A stretch of 35,445 bases of DNA, taken from assembly GCA_020431825.1 (NCBI GenBank), contig JAGQHN010000047.1, positions 1 to 35,445 of the forward strand, written 5' to 3'. The position numbers were made by a program, and so were the translations under genes. The notes under the pieces are model-generated. The model saw only the letters and a program-made list of their open reading frames with translations. It was not told the origin of the DNA and did no database searches. Positions 15,303 to 23,841 of this stretch are shown here, piece after piece (position 1 is the first letter of the stretch; every line of letters begins with the position of its first letter). This DNA is from Trueperaceae bacterium. Lineage in GTDB: Bacteria > Deinococcota > Deinococci > Deinococcales > Trueperaceae.

Positions 15303-15356
15303 TTTAGCAGTACTGCACTGGTTTAAGACAAATACCTTAAAGCCAAACTTTTTTTC
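15303..15356 (+). ncRNA. Candidate small RNA, about 54 nt
   Basis: The expected start is about 7 nt after the TATAAT at 15291-15296. The segment contains the palindrome GCAGTACTGC, then a terminator: TGGTTTAAG (15319-15327) pairs with CTTAAAgCCA (15336-15345, one bulged G), followed by AAC and seven T (15349-15355). There is no reading frame. It lies between tRNA-Leu and tRNA-Val. The evidence is the promoter plus terminator only. Confidence 0.4.
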
Positions 15357-15374
15357 TAGCTCATGTCCAATCAA

Positions 15375-15418
15375 AGAGAAACAAGGACTTACTCCGTACG
15401 GCAAATCCTTGTCTCTCT
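15375..15418 (-). terminator. Probable terminator of tRNA-Val
   Basis: On the minus strand AGAGACAAGGA and TCCTTGTTTCTCT form a 13-position stem with one mismatch, 20 nt beyond tRNA-Val, followed by TTTG. The T run is short, so efficiency is uncertain. Confidence 0.55.
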
Positions 15419-15437
15419 ATTATAGTTCTACTTTCTT

Positions 15438-15512
15438 TGGTAGGCGCGGGCGGGATTGAACCGCCGACCTCTACAGTGTCAATGTAGCGCTCTCCCACTG
15501 AGCTACGCGCCT
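15438..15512 (-). tRNA. tRNA-Val(GAC)
   Basis: Acceptor AGGCGCG/CGCGCCT, D stem GCTC/GAGC, anticodon stem CTACA/TGTAG, loop TTGACAC (anticodon GAC), T stem GGCGG/CCGCC, discriminator A, CCA encoded. It is transcribed opposite to the other five tRNA genes from its own promoter. Confidence 0.96.
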
Positions 15513-15541
15513 TTATAGGCAACTGCCATATCAGGAAGGTT

Positions 15542-15570
15542 ATGTTACATCAGCTAATTCAGCATGTCAA
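15542..15570 (-). promoter_or_regulatory. Promoter of tRNA-Val
   Basis: On the minus strand a perfect TTGACA (15570-15565), a 17-nt spacer and TAACAT (15547-15542), about 30 nt before tRNA-Val. Confidence 0.8.
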
Positions 15571-15646
15571 TGCGCAAGAACGCTCTCGTGATATTGTTCA
15601 CTAGACCACTGATATGCCTGCGAATATCCTCTAAACTAGTTATCGT

Positions 15647-16078
15647 ATGCGACTGCACACCACGGCTCCCAGTGACGGCATCCCAGTCATTATGTATGAC
15701 GGCAGCTGTAAACTCTGTAAAGCCCAAGCTGAAAACCTTGCTCGACTTGCTCAGGGTAAGGTTCGGTCAGAAGCGTTACAAACAGCTGTAGGGAAATTCC
15801 CAGAAATAAGCCTCGAGGAAGCCTTGAAAGAAATAAAACTCGTCTCGAGTTCAGGTCAGGTGTACGGTGGGGCCGAGGCCATTGTGCAGCTTATAAATAT
15901 TGGGCAACCCGTTTTAGGCAAATTGCTATATCCTTATTACCTCCCAGGAGTAAAACAGCTTGCTGATAAACTCTATGCCTGGGTTGCGAGAAACCGCTAC
16001 AAACTTTTTGGCAAGGTGCCCGACGATGCCTGCGAAGGTGGCACTTGCTCTATCCATTTCAACTTGCCACAAGACTAA
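15647..16078 (+). CDS. DCC-family thiol-disulfide oxidoreductase-like protein (DUF393)
   Basis: This 143-aa protein of the DCC family begins its core with IMYDGSCKLCKAQ, matching the family's YDGxCxxC signature near the N terminus. The C-terminal part (YPYYLPGVKQLADKLYAWVARNRYKLFG) matches the usual family ending. Family members are predicted thiol-disulfide oxidoreductases with unknown substrates. An extra C-terminal CEGGTC pair lies near the end. The ATG at 15647 has no Shine-Dalgarno; a TAAACT lies 9 nt upstream. It is a single gene in front of ilvD, with an ilvD promoter between them. Confidence 0.82.
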   Translation: MRLHTTAPSDGIPVIMYDGSCKLCKAQAENLARLAQGKVRSEALQTAVGKFPEISLEEALKEIKLVSSSGQVYGGAEAIVQLINIGQPVLGKLLYPYYLPGVKQLADKLYAWVARNRYKLFGKVPDDACEGGTCSIHFNLPQD

Positions 16079-16109
16079 AATCACAATACTGCCGTAGCAT
16101 CAAATGATA

Positions 16110-16139
16110 TTGGCAGGAGCTAAGCAGTCTGGTTACAAT
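16110..16139 (+). promoter_or_regulatory. Probable promoter of ilvD
   Basis: TTGGCA (16110-16115), an 18-nt spacer and TACAAT (16134-16139), giving a leader of about 90 nt. A perfect TTGACA at 16184-16189 has no -10 at proper distance. Confidence 0.5.
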
Positions 16140-16235
16140 GCTGCCTATAAACGGTCTCTTCTCTATCACATTAGCTTGCCACTTTGACAAACTAAACGTG
16201 CAAAAGACCTGATACTTTTTGCCTGGAGGCAGTTC

Positions 16236-17915
16236 ATGGCCGAAAAACTAAATCGACGTAGCAGCATTATTACTGAGGGCGTTCAGCGTGCCCCAAACCG
16301 CAGCATGATGCGGGCCGTAGGCTTTAGCGATGATGATTTTGGCAAACCAATTATTGGTGTTGCCAATGGACAAAGCACCATCACACCCTGTAATTCTGGT
16401 CTTTATAATCTGGCCGAAGCCGCTGAAAGTGCTATTAAAGAAGCCGGGGGCATGCCGCAAATGTTTGGCACCATTACCATCAGTGATGGTATTAGCATGG
16501 GAACTGAGGGGATGAAGTGCAGTCTGGTCAGCCGTGAGGTCATAGCTGACTCAATTGAAACGGTAATTCGGGGTCAGATGATGGACGGGGTAATTGTTGT
16601 TGGCGGCTGCGATAAAAATATGCCCGGTGGCATGATGGCAATCGCCAGACTCGACGTTCCGAGCATTTATGTCTATGGTGGCACGATTAAACCAGGTCAC
16701 CTTGACGGCAAAGACCTTACTATTGTGAGTGTCTTTGAGGCAGTTGGAGAGTACAGCGCAGGAAGGATTTCGCTTGACACGTTTAAGGATGTAGAGTGCG
16801 CAGCCATTCCGGGTAGCGGCAGTTGTGGTGGCATGTACACGGCAAACACCATGAGCAGTGCTTTCGAGGCGATGGGCATGAGTCTTCCCTATTCCTCAAC
16901 CATGAGCAATGTTGATAAAGAAAAAGAAGTCAGCTCCGCAGAAAGCGGGCGTGCACTCATGAATCTGGTCAAGCACAATATTACTGCAAGGCAAATAATA
17001 ACCAAAAAATCTATTGAAAATGCCCTGACCGTAGTTATGGCCCTTGGAGGCAGCACCAATGCCGTCTTACACTTCTTGGCAATTGCTCACGCGGCCGAGA
17101 TAGACCTAAGCCTCGAGGACTTTGAAGAGATTCGCCGCAAGACCCCCCAAATCACAGACCTTAAACCAAGTGGAAAATATGTTGCAACAGACTTGCATGC
17201 AGCTGGGGGCGTTCCGCTCATTATGAAAATGTTGCTTGATCAGGGGCTTTTACACGGCGACTGCCTTACCGTTACAGGTAAAACCGTAGCTGAAAATCTG
17301 GCTGATGTGGACGGCATTCCATCTCCAGATCAGGACGTAATCTTGCCATTTGATAAACCCAAATATGCTTCTGGGCATCTCAATATCTTAAGGGGTAACC
17401 TGGCACCAGAAGGCTCGGTCGCCAAAACCAGTGGTCTTAAATCTACCAAAATTACTGGTCCGGCCCGCATTTACGAGTCAGAAGAAAGCTGCATGGAGGC
17501 CATTCTTAATGATGAGGTTAAGGCTGGCGATGTCATTATTATCCGTTATGAAGGGCCAAAAGGTGGACCAGGTATGCGAGAGATGCTCTCACCCACCAGT
17601 GCCATTATCGGTAAAGGACTGGGAGATTCTGTTGGCTTAATTACAGATGGGCGCTTTAGCGGCGGCACTTATGGGCTGGTGGTTGGTCATGTTGCCCCAG
17701 AAGCGCAAGTTGGCGGACCTATTGCTCTAGTCGAAGAAGGCGACAGCATAACCATAGATGCCGAGCAAAACCTCATTCAGGTTAATATTTCAGATGAAGA
17801 ATTAGCCAAACGACGTGAAGCCTGGGTTGCTCCTGAAATCAAATACAAAAGTGGCGTACTGGCCAAATATGCCAAACTTGTTGGCAGTGCTTCACGTGGT
17901 GCCGTCACCGACTAG
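16236..17915 (+). CDS. ilvD: Dihydroxy-acid dehydratase
   Basis: IlvD dehydrates 2,3-dihydroxy-isovalerate and -methylvalerate in valine, isoleucine and leucine synthesis, using an Fe-S cluster. It has 559 aa, standard length. Cluster cysteines are visible in [17 protein letters not shown] and [12 protein letters not shown]; the late active-site regions [11 protein letters not shown] and [20 protein letters not shown] are intact. CTGGAGG 7 nt upstream supports ATG 16236. It holds just one CTCGAG in 1.7 kb, the lowest density of any long gene here. A clear terminator follows. Confidence 0.97.
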   Translation: MAEKLNRRSSIITEGVQRAPNRSMMRAVGFSDDDFGKPIIGVANGQSTITPCNSGLYNLAEAAESAIKEAGGMPQMFGTITISDGISMGTEGMKCSLVSREVIADSIETVIRGQMMDGVIVVGGCDKNMPGGMMAIARLDVPSIYVYGGTIKPGHLDGKDLTIVSVFEAVGEYSAGRISLDTFKDVECAAIPGSGSCGGMYTANTMSSAFEAMGMSLPYSSTMSNVDKEKEVSSAESGRALMNLVKHNITARQIITKKSIENALTVVMALGGSTNAVLHFLAIAHAAEIDLSLEDFEEIRRKTPQITDLKPSGKYVATDLHAAGGVPLIMKMLLDQGLLHGDCLTVTGKTVAENLADVDGIPSPDQDVILPFDKPKYASGHLNILRGNLAPEGSVAKTSGLKSTKITGPARIYESEESCMEAILNDEVKAGDVIIIRYEGPKGGPGMREMLSPTSAIIGKGLGDSVGLITDGRFSGGTYGLVVGHVAPEAQVGGPIALVEEGDSITIDAEQNLIQVNISDEELAKRREAWVAPEIKYKSGVLAKYAKLVGSASRGAVTD

Positions 17916-17931
17916 AATAGTTTTTTACCGG

Positions 17932-17960
17932 AAGTCCTCCTACATAGGGAGGACTTTTTT
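17932..17960 (+). terminator. Terminator of ilvD
   Basis: AAGTCCTCC (17932-17940) pairs with GGAGGACTT (17948-17956), followed by TTTT; 17 nt past the ilvD stop. Confidence 0.9.
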
Positions 17961-18010
17961 CTATGCCGCACATTGATATTTTATTTTTCTAAAGCAGACT
18001 CGAGGCCTCA

Positions 18011-19303
18011 GTGGAACCCAGCACCGTCGAAGAATCAAGCCAGGCAAGCAATGACGCCTTCGTCAAAAAGAACCTAAACTGGAACTTTGGCGTCAATCTC
18101 ATTGACATTGCCTTTTTTACCATTAGCTTAAGCGTCATATCACGCGAAACCGTTATGCCTGTTTTGGTGAGTAAATTGACTGATTCCAAATTTGCCATAG
18201 GGCTCATACCCGCCTTAGCCACGTTTGGTTACTTAATTCCGCAACTTTTAAGCGCTAGCTTTACCGAACGACTTCCCTATAAGAAACCAATTACCATGTT
18301 TATTGGTGGGGTTATTGAACGGTTACCCTTTGGCCTGATTGGCATTGTGCTCTTTTTCCTTGCCGAAAAAAACCCTCCCCTGACGCTTTTTCTCTTTTTC
18401 CTGTTGCTGGTCATAACTTCGGTGGGTTCGGGTCTCGCGACCCCTCCCTGGCTTGACATGATCGCCAAAGTCATCCCGGTAGAAAAAAGAGGGCTGTTGT
18501 CAGGGGTTGGTAACAGTATCGGCGCAGTAATGGGTATTTTCGGCGCGCTCCTGGTGGGGAAAGTTCTGGCAAGCTCGAGCTATCCCAACAATTTTGCCTT
18601 TCTCTTCATTCTGTCATTTAGCCTGAACATTATTTCTTTTATTGGCTTAGCATTAAACCGAGAACCCTCCAGTCTAAAGGTCAACAAGCACTTATCCCTG
18701 AAAGATTATCTGGCGAAACTACCTCAGATTCTGAAAACCCAGCATAATTATCGGCGTTTTATTATAAGTCGCTCGCTCATTTTGGTGGGAACCATGGCAA
18801 CTGGTTTTTACAGCGTCTTTGCTACCGAGCGCTTTATGGAAGGCTCGAGCGTAGCCAGCCTAACAGGTCTTTTGACTGCTGTGCTTATAAGCTCGCAGGC
18901 TATTTGCAATCTAGGCTGGGGCTTTCTGGCTGACCGACTAGGCCACAAGCGAGTTCTATCCAGTGCGGCTTTTTTACTAATGATTGCTGCCCTGCTCGCT
19001 TTTCTGGCAAGTTCAAAAATCTTGCTTATCCTTACGTTTATGTTTCTGGGCAGTTATCTGGCAGCAGATCAGGTTTCTGCCCTTAACATCATCCTCGAGT
19101 TCTGCGAAGAGGCCGACAGGCCTACTTATATTGGCCTGACCAATACCCTACTGGCACCCCTTGTTGCCCTGGTTCCGCTGCTGGGTGCTTATCTAGCCAG
19201 TCATTTTGGTTACTCAACGCTATTTGCCACGACTGCAGTCATGGCCTTACTCGGAGGTCTGGCAATGACCCTGTGGGTTAGAGAACCACGCTATAAAAGC
19301 TAA
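18011..19303 (+). CDS. MFS transporter
   Basis: This 430-aa integral membrane protein has about 12 hydrophobic segments in two halves of six. The loop LADRLGHKRVL between helices of the second half is the MFS motif-A type (GxLaDrxGrkxxl), and TERLPYKKPI is the matching loop in the first half. The substrate cannot be inferred. The GTG start at 18011 has no Shine-Dalgarno and lies 12 nt after a CTCGAG. The 3' end interlocks with the stop of the convergent GGDEF gene (CTAA, 19300-19303), so no terminator fits between them. Confidence 0.85.
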   Translation: MEPSTVEESSQASNDAFVKKNLNWNFGVNLIDIAFFTISLSVISRETVMPVLVSKLTDSKFAIGLIPALATFGYLIPQLLSASFTERLPYKKPITMFIGGVIERLPFGLIGIVLFFLAEKNPPLTLFLFFLLLVITSVGSGLATPPWLDMIAKVIPVEKRGLLSGVGNSIGAVMGIFGALLVGKVLASSSYPNNFAFLFILSFSLNIISFIGLALNREPSSLKVNKHLSLKDYLAKLPQILKTQHNYRRFIISRSLILVGTMATGFYSVFATERFMEGSSVASLTGLLTAVLISSQAICNLGWGFLADRLGHKRVLSSAAFLLMIAALLAFLASSKILLILTFMFLGSYLAADQVSALNIILEFCEEADRPTYIGLTNTLLAPLVALVPLLGAYLASHFGYSTLFATTAVMALLGGLAMTLWVREPRYKS

Positions 19304-21126
19304 AGCGCCGCCTGTTCAACCCGGTCTCGTCCCTCAGACTTAGCGCGGTACATAGCAACGTCCGCATGTTTTATCAGCAGTTGAGGGCGGTCACCGTGAA
19401 CAGGAAAAGAAGCTACTCCCATAGACAGGGTGAGCATTTCAAGAACACCGTGTGCCAGCTCAACTTTTATGCTTTTTACCTGCTGCCTCAGGCTCTCAGC
19501 CCGTTTTATCGCATCATCAAGCTCTGTCTCAGGAAGGACGATAATGAACTCTTCTCCTCCGTACCGGCAAGCAATGTCCTGCATTCTAAAGTGGCTGCTT
19601 AGAACAGCACCTAGCGCTTTCAGTACCTCATCTCCGGCATCATGACCATAGCGGTCATTTATGGATTTGAAGTGATCAATGTCAGCAACAATAATACTAA
19701 GGGGGTCATCGGCACGCTTGGCGCGCTCGAGTTCACGGTGCAAAGTTTCATCCAGATATCTGCGGTTATATAGAGAGGTTAGGGGATCACGAATGGCCTG
19801 CTGCAACAAAGAGTCTCGTAGCTGCAAATTTTCAAAGGCCAAGGCTATACGGTCTGCCATGCTTCCTAAAATCTGCCGCTGGTCTTCAGCCAGAGCATTA
19901 TCACCTGTTATCACCAGCAGGCCAAGTTTTTTACCTGAAACAGCCAGGGTCAAACAAAGGCTCATCTTTTGAGGTAAATCAGCCAGGTGACCACAGTAAT
20001 AATAAGGATCTGCAAAATAGGCATAATGTCTGCCCAGGTTTAAGGCACGGCACTGCTCAGCATAAATAATATCCTGCTGGCTTACCTGAGTACCCCAGCT
20101 ATGCTTAAGCACAAAGGCATTTAACATATCATCATAAAGATAGATCATGCCTGAAACATGGGGGCACAAACCAATAATCCGGGTCTCGATAACCCCATAG
20201 GTAGCGTCAATAGTAGGGGCGTGCTGCAAGCCAACACCAAGTTGATTTAATAGCACTATTTGATGATGCCTTTCGGTTAGCTCCTCAAATTTCTGCCTTA
20301 CCGCATCACTTGCCAGACGGACTTCATTCTCTCGCTCCTGCAATAATCTTCCTGTTTGCTGCAAGGTGCTGGCAAGTCGCCCAAGTTCATCGTGGCCCTT
20401 TTCACCAAAATTAAAACTTTGGCCCCTGGCCAGGCTTTCTGCCCCAAGACTCAGTTTATGGACACGCCGAGTAATTCCTGAGGCAAAAAGTCGCATACCA
20501 AGTAAAAGGCTGATTAACGCTGCTAAGGTACTCAGAACTATGGCTACATAGTAGCGTGTAAGCAATATCTGCCGATTTGACTCGAGTTCTTTTAACATAC
20601 TTTGCTGCTGTGATACCAGCGTATTGAGCTGCTGCTCCAGGGCTTGCATGACCACCTGACTGGTAATAACAAAGCTATCGATACTGCCAGGCGCAGCTTC
20701 GCGTAAACTGGGTGCTAACTGCAGCAAGGTTGCCAAGGCTGAAAGTTCCTGCTCAATCTGGGTTCTGGCATTATTAAAGCGCTCGAGCTGATCTGGATAA
20801 CGGCTTAAACTTTTCTCCAGGCTATTCAACTCTTCAGGAAGCTGGTCTCTGGCTTCCTGATAAAAAGCAAGCAAATCTTCCCTGTCGGTAAGCAAAAACC
20901 CTCTAACACCCGTGCTGGCATCAAGCAGCAAATTTTGCACTTCCTGCAATTTTAGCTGGGTTTGATAGGCCATATTTACGCCGTTTTCTGCACCTCTTAA
21001 TTGGCTTAGAACAAGCGTAGTGACAAGCCCCGCTACAACAAAAAGGAAAATGGGAAAACCTGTAACAACAATACCCTTAAGCGCTAAACCAAGGTTCGAC
21101 CAGTACTTTCGAATCTGCTGTTGCAC
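19300..21126 (-). CDS. Membrane diguanylate cyclase (CHASE3-like, HAMP, GAF-like, GGDEF)
   Basis: This 608-aa sensor makes cyclic di-GMP. Order: transmembrane helix at about residues 15-38; a helical extracytoplasmic region (about 40-185) of the CHASE3 type, with DASTGVRGFLLTD as the typical signature; a second transmembrane helix (about 190-215); HAMP (about 216-270); a GAF-like region (about 290-435); and the GGDEF domain (about 445-608). The catalytic motif is YGGEEF, active. An RxxD inhibitory site (RMQD) stands five residues before it, so product feedback is likely. The start is a GTG with no clear Shine-Dalgarno. Overlapping stops link it to the MFS gene. Confidence 0.92.
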   Translation of the reverse strand: MQQQIRKYWSNLGLALKGIVVTGFPIFLFVVAGLVTTLVLSQLRGAENGVNMAYQTQLKLQEVQNLLLDASTGVRGFLLTDREDLLAFYQEARDQLPEELNSLEKSLSRYPDQLERFNNARTQIEQELSALATLLQLAPSLREAAPGSIDSFVITSQVVMQALEQQLNTLVSQQQSMLKELESNRQILLTRYYVAIVLSTLAALISLLLGMRLFASGITRRVHKLSLGAESLARGQSFNFGEKGHDELGRLASTLQQTGRLLQERENEVRLASDAVRQKFEELTERHHQIVLLNQLGVGLQHAPTIDATYGVIETRIIGLCPHVSGMIYLYDDMLNAFVLKHSWGTQVSQQDIIYAEQCRALNLGRHYAYFADPYYYCGHLADLPQKMSLCLTLAVSGKKLGLLVITGDNALAEDQRQILGSMADRIALAFENLQLRDSLLQQAIRDPLTSLYNRRYLDETLHRELERAKRADDPLSIIVADIDHFKSINDRYGHDAGDEVLKALGAVLSSHFRMQDIACRYGGEEFIIVLPETELDDAIKRAESLRQQVKSIKVELAHGVLEMLTLSMGVASFPVHGDRPQLLIKHADVAMYRAKSEGRDRVEQAAL

Positions 21127-21248
21127 GTCGCGGCTAAGTCGCCAGCCCCTTCCGTATAGTTATGTTACCTGAGTCTATCATCTTGCTTATGAGCTTCCTC
21201 TGTAATATTTTGCCCTTATTTACACGGTTTAGCTTAGAAAAAAGGGAT

Positions 21249-22379
21249 TCAGGCAAAAACGCGACACCGGTCTATTGCAACTTGAAATACTTCGGTTGCC
21301 TGCTCGAGCATAGCTTCTGAAACCATTCTGCCTAAAGAAAAGCGAATACTAGCCTTGGCATCTTCGTAGCTAAGCCCCATGGCCCGCAAGACATGGCTGG
21401 GCTCGAGGCTACCCGCAGCACAGGCTGAGCCAGCACTCGCTGCAACGCCCATCGTATCAAGAGCCAAAAGTAAAGCCTCTCCGTCAACGCCTAAAACCTG
21501 GACGTTGCTGTGTTTAGGACCCCTTGGTGCCTCGTTTCCATTTATACGGACTCCGTCTATCTTTAAAAGCTCCCCTTCAAAAGCATCCTTGAGGTTCTGC
21601 AAACGAACACTATCTTCGCCGTGGCGCGTTTGCGCAAGTTCGGCAGCTTTTCCCATACCTACAATACTGGCAAGATTATGCGTACCGGCTCTGAAACCCC
21701 GCTCTTGTTCTCCCCCTAGCATAAAGGGCTCGAGCGCCAGCCCTTCACGAATATAGAGTGCTCCAACACCCTTGGGACCATACATCTTATGGGCGGACAG
21801 CGCCATAAAATCAACCCCCAGAGCATATACCTTGACCTCCTGAAAGGCAAACGCCTGAACCGCATCACAAAACAAATAAGCCCCGTGCTCATGCACAAGT
21901 TTACTAATCGCAGCAATATCCGTTTTGACGCCAGTTTCATTGTTGACCAGCATAAGAGCCACCAGCACGGTGTCTGCTTTAAGCGCTGCCCTTACCGCCT
22001 CCGGACTTATCTGGCCGGAAGGATCTGGTGCCAGGTAGCTAACCTTTGTACCTCTGGCCTCGAGCCACTCTGCACTCGCTAGAACCGCCTTATGCTCGAG
22101 CTGACTGGTAAGGATGTGTCCCTCTGGGCGCCCGGCAGCAATGCCCCGAATGACTTGATTTATAGCCTCAGTCGCTCCTGACGTAAAAATAACTTCCTTC
22201 GGCTTTGCGCCAACGGCTAAAGCTACTTGTTCTCTGGCAGTTTCAAGTCCCCGCCTTGCTTTTTGACCAAAACCATGAAGACTCGAAGGATTGGCAAACA
22301 CCTCTGAAAAATAAGGCAACATGGCCTCGAGCACCAGGGGGTCTAGAGGTGTCGTAGCAGCATAATCAAGATAGATCAT
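21249..22379 (-). CDS. Cysteine desulfurase (NifS/IscS type)
   Basis: This PLP enzyme takes sulfur from cysteine to form a persulfide for Fe-S clusters or thio-modified tRNA. It has 376 aa. Landmarks are LDYAATTP at the N terminus, FTSGATEAINQ, SAHKMYGPKGVGALY with the PLP lysine, and SAGSACAAGSLEPSHVLRAMG with the catalytic Cys at residue 320, the group I loop type. It lies 45 nt after the rrf2-like gene and probably shares its promoter. No scaffold gene (iscU) or mnmA is in the window, so which product it feeds is open. Confidence 0.93.
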   Translation of the reverse strand: MIYLDYAATTPLDPLVLEAMLPYFSEVFANPSSLHGFGQKARRGLETAREQVALAVGAKPKEVIFTSGATEAINQVIRGIAAGRPEGHILTSQLEHKAVLASAEWLEARGTKVSYLAPDPSGQISPEAVRAALKADTVLVALMLVNNETGVKTDIAAISKLVHEHGAYLFCDAVQAFAFQEVKVYALGVDFMALSAHKMYGPKGVGALYIREGLALEPFMLGGEQERGFRAGTHNLASIVGMGKAAELAQTRHGEDSVRLQNLKDAFEGELLKIDGVRINGNEAPRGPKHSNVQVLGVDGEALLLALDTMGVAASAGSACAAGSLEPSHVLRAMGLSYEDAKASIRFSLGRMVSEAMLEQATEVFQVAIDRCRVFA

Positions 22380-22424
22380 TTTTCAAATCATAGCCTAGTT
22401 GTAATGTCCAAAGGGCAATGCTGC

Positions 22425-22868
22425 TTAATTGGCAAATTGGGCTGGTAAAGGCTCGAGCTGAATTAATTGGCGCTCAGCTACCAGATTGGCAAGCGTCGTT
22501 GAGGATAAAACTTTACGAACTGCCTGATCAACCTCGCGCCACAAACCTTCGGTGGAGCAGTGACCGCTGCGGTCACAGTTATCTTCATCTTCAATGCAGG
22601 ATACCGGCGCAAAGTTACCTTCTAAAAGCTCGACCACTTCAAGTGCTGTAATCGCTTCCAGGGGCTTAGCAATGCGGTAGCCACCATAGGCACCACGTAT
22701 CGACTCAACATAGCCAGCCTTACGCAACACAGCCACCAATTGCTCCAGATAATGCTGCGATATTCCCTGCTGCTCAGAAACATATTTCAAGCTAACAGGT
22801 TCATCTCCCTTGAGAGCAATTTCTACCAGGGCGCGCATGCCATATTGGGCTCGAGTCGATATCCACAT
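22425..22868 (-). CDS. Rrf2-family regulator, IscR-like
   Basis: This 147-aa winged-helix regulator has an N-terminal helix-turn-helix (STRAQYGMRALVEIAL, ISQHYLEQLVAVLRKAGYVES, RGAYGGYRIAK) typical of Rrf2. It has three cysteines at 91, 98 and 104 (CIEDEDNCDRSGHC), the spacing expected for a [2Fe-2S] sensor such as IscR. It heads an operon with cysteine desulfurase and so probably senses Fe-S demand. A small inverted repeat GGTAA-CC-TTACC (22872-22883) lies between its promoter and start and could be an autoregulatory operator. Confidence 0.92.
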   Translation of the reverse strand: MWISTRAQYGMRALVEIALKGDEPVSLKYVSEQQGISQHYLEQLVAVLRKAGYVESIRGAYGGYRIAKPLEAITALEVVELLEGNFAPVSCIEDEDNCDRSGHCSTEGLWREVDQAVRKVLSSTTLANLVAERQLIQLEPLPAQFAN

Positions 22869-22896
22869 AACGGTAACCTTACCACCTTATGGGTTT

Positions 22897-22926
22897 AGTA
22901 TAGCGAGGAAGCTTTTTAAGGGTCAA
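22897..22926 (-). promoter_or_regulatory. Promoter of the rrf2-cysteine desulfurase operon
   Basis: On the minus strand TTGACC (22926-22921), an 18-nt spacer and TATACT (22902-22897), about 28 nt before the rrf2 start. Confidence 0.75.
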
Positions 22927-22969
22927 TCGTACATCCTACATACCTTAGAGAAAAACAAGCAATACAGAT

Positions 22970-22999
22970 TTGGCGTATCTCCAAAGGACGTGCTACAAT
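22970..22999 (+). promoter_or_regulatory. Promoter of rpmB
   Basis: TTGGCG (22970-22975), an 18-nt spacer and TACAAT (22994-22999). It has the same spacing and -10 word as the proposed ilvD promoter. It gives a leader of about 65 nt. Confidence 0.65.
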
Positions 23000-23069
23000 C
23001 GCAAGGTTGACTTGAACACAGTTTCAGGTGGAATAAATTTGGAATTCACTGAGATTTGAGGTGACTGAA

Positions 23070-23297
23070 ATGGCTAAAGTATGTAGTATATGTGGCAAAG
23101 GCCCCATCGTCCGCAACCTTCTGGTACAAAGCGGTAAAGCAAAACGCGAAGGCGGTGTTGGTCGTAACACCACTGGTAAAACCAAGACCTGGAAATACCC
23201 GAACTTACAGCGTACCAAAGTCTGGCAAAATGGTCAGGTGCGCACCATGCGCGTTTGCACCAGCTGTATTCGTGCCGGTAAAACTGTAGCTGCTTAA
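23070..23297 (+). CDS. rpmB: 50S ribosomal protein L28
   Basis: L28 is a small subunit of the large ribosomal particle. This one has 75 aa, begins MAKVCSICGKGP and ends MRVCTSCIRAGKTVAA: two CxxC pairs mark the zinc-binding (C+) form of L28. The basic middle (KTWKYPNLQRTKVW) is standard. The start is set at ATG 23070 because GAGGTGA (23058-23064) is placed 5 nt before it; an in-frame GTG at 23061 lies inside that Shine-Dalgarno. It is monocistronic, with a terminator after it. Confidence 0.95.
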   Translation: MAKVCSICGKGPIVRNLLVQSGKAKREGGVGRNTTGKTKTWKYPNLQRTKVWQNGQVRTMRVCTSCIRAGKTVAA

Positions 23298-23346
23298 CAC
23301 TTTTATACAAACACATTCTTATACAATCTCTTATACAAGCGAAGTT

Positions 23347-23376
23347 GCCGAGTCTCACAGCTCGGCTTTTCTTTTT
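23347..23376 (+). terminator. Terminator of rpmB
   Basis: GCCGAG (23347-23352) pairs with CTCGGC (23361-23366), followed by TTTTCTTTTT. Confidence 0.82.
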
Positions 23377-23600
23377 ATGCTGAGCGAGTGTCAGACTGGA
23401 GTCCTTGGTCAGAAACACAGCAGTGGGTTTTATCAGTAAGCACCTCATGAAGGCTCGAGCCATCGTTTTTATCTTAGAAATGCAGTTTGGCGACAAACAA
23501 GCCACATTGACTTACTTCTAAATAGGTTAGCTCCCGCATTTTTGAATCTCTTTGATTTTCCAACTGACTCGATTTTTAACGTTTAGAGAACTTACATGCT

Positions 23601-23626
23601 AAACCTATGCTTCATAGGGGTTTTTT
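23601..23626 (+). terminator. Orphan terminator-like hairpin
   Basis: CCTATG and CATAGG pair around CTT (23604-23618), flanked by AAA on the 5' side and GG plus six T (23621-23626) on the 3' side. It lies 300 nt past rpmB with no gene before it, so it may end an unannotated small RNA or readthrough. Confidence 0.5.
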
Positions 23627-23841
23627 GGACTCTGAAAATAGCTAATAGGATCTCAATCTAAAGCATATGTTCACCAGGATTTCTTTTTCGCCAAGCTCAA
23701 GTTGCTTGCTGGTTGAAACTTGCGGGCTGGTTTTGCCTGGGCTCGAGCTTTCTAACCTGCACTACACCATTGGTATAGTTTGCAATCATTAAAGGCATGG
23801 TAAACTCCAACAACTTGAATTAGCCCTGATAAGGATTTTCT

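Larger units (their letters stand above)
23298..23841. other. 544-nt intergenic region after rpmB
   Basis: It holds three copies of TTATACAA (23303, 23319, 23331), the rpmB terminator, a second terminator-like hairpin at 23601-23626, two CTCGAG sites (about 23453 and 23740) and a TATAGT box at 23774-23779 that may serve the LytM-like gene. A minus-strand reading frame here is the shadow of rpmB extended into noncoding sequence. No gene is supported. Confidence 0.5.

Noticed and set aside
23074..23505. 143-codon minus-strand frame over rpmB
   Set aside because: It is antisense to ribosomal protein L28 and extends only into noncoding sequence containing the rpmB terminator.
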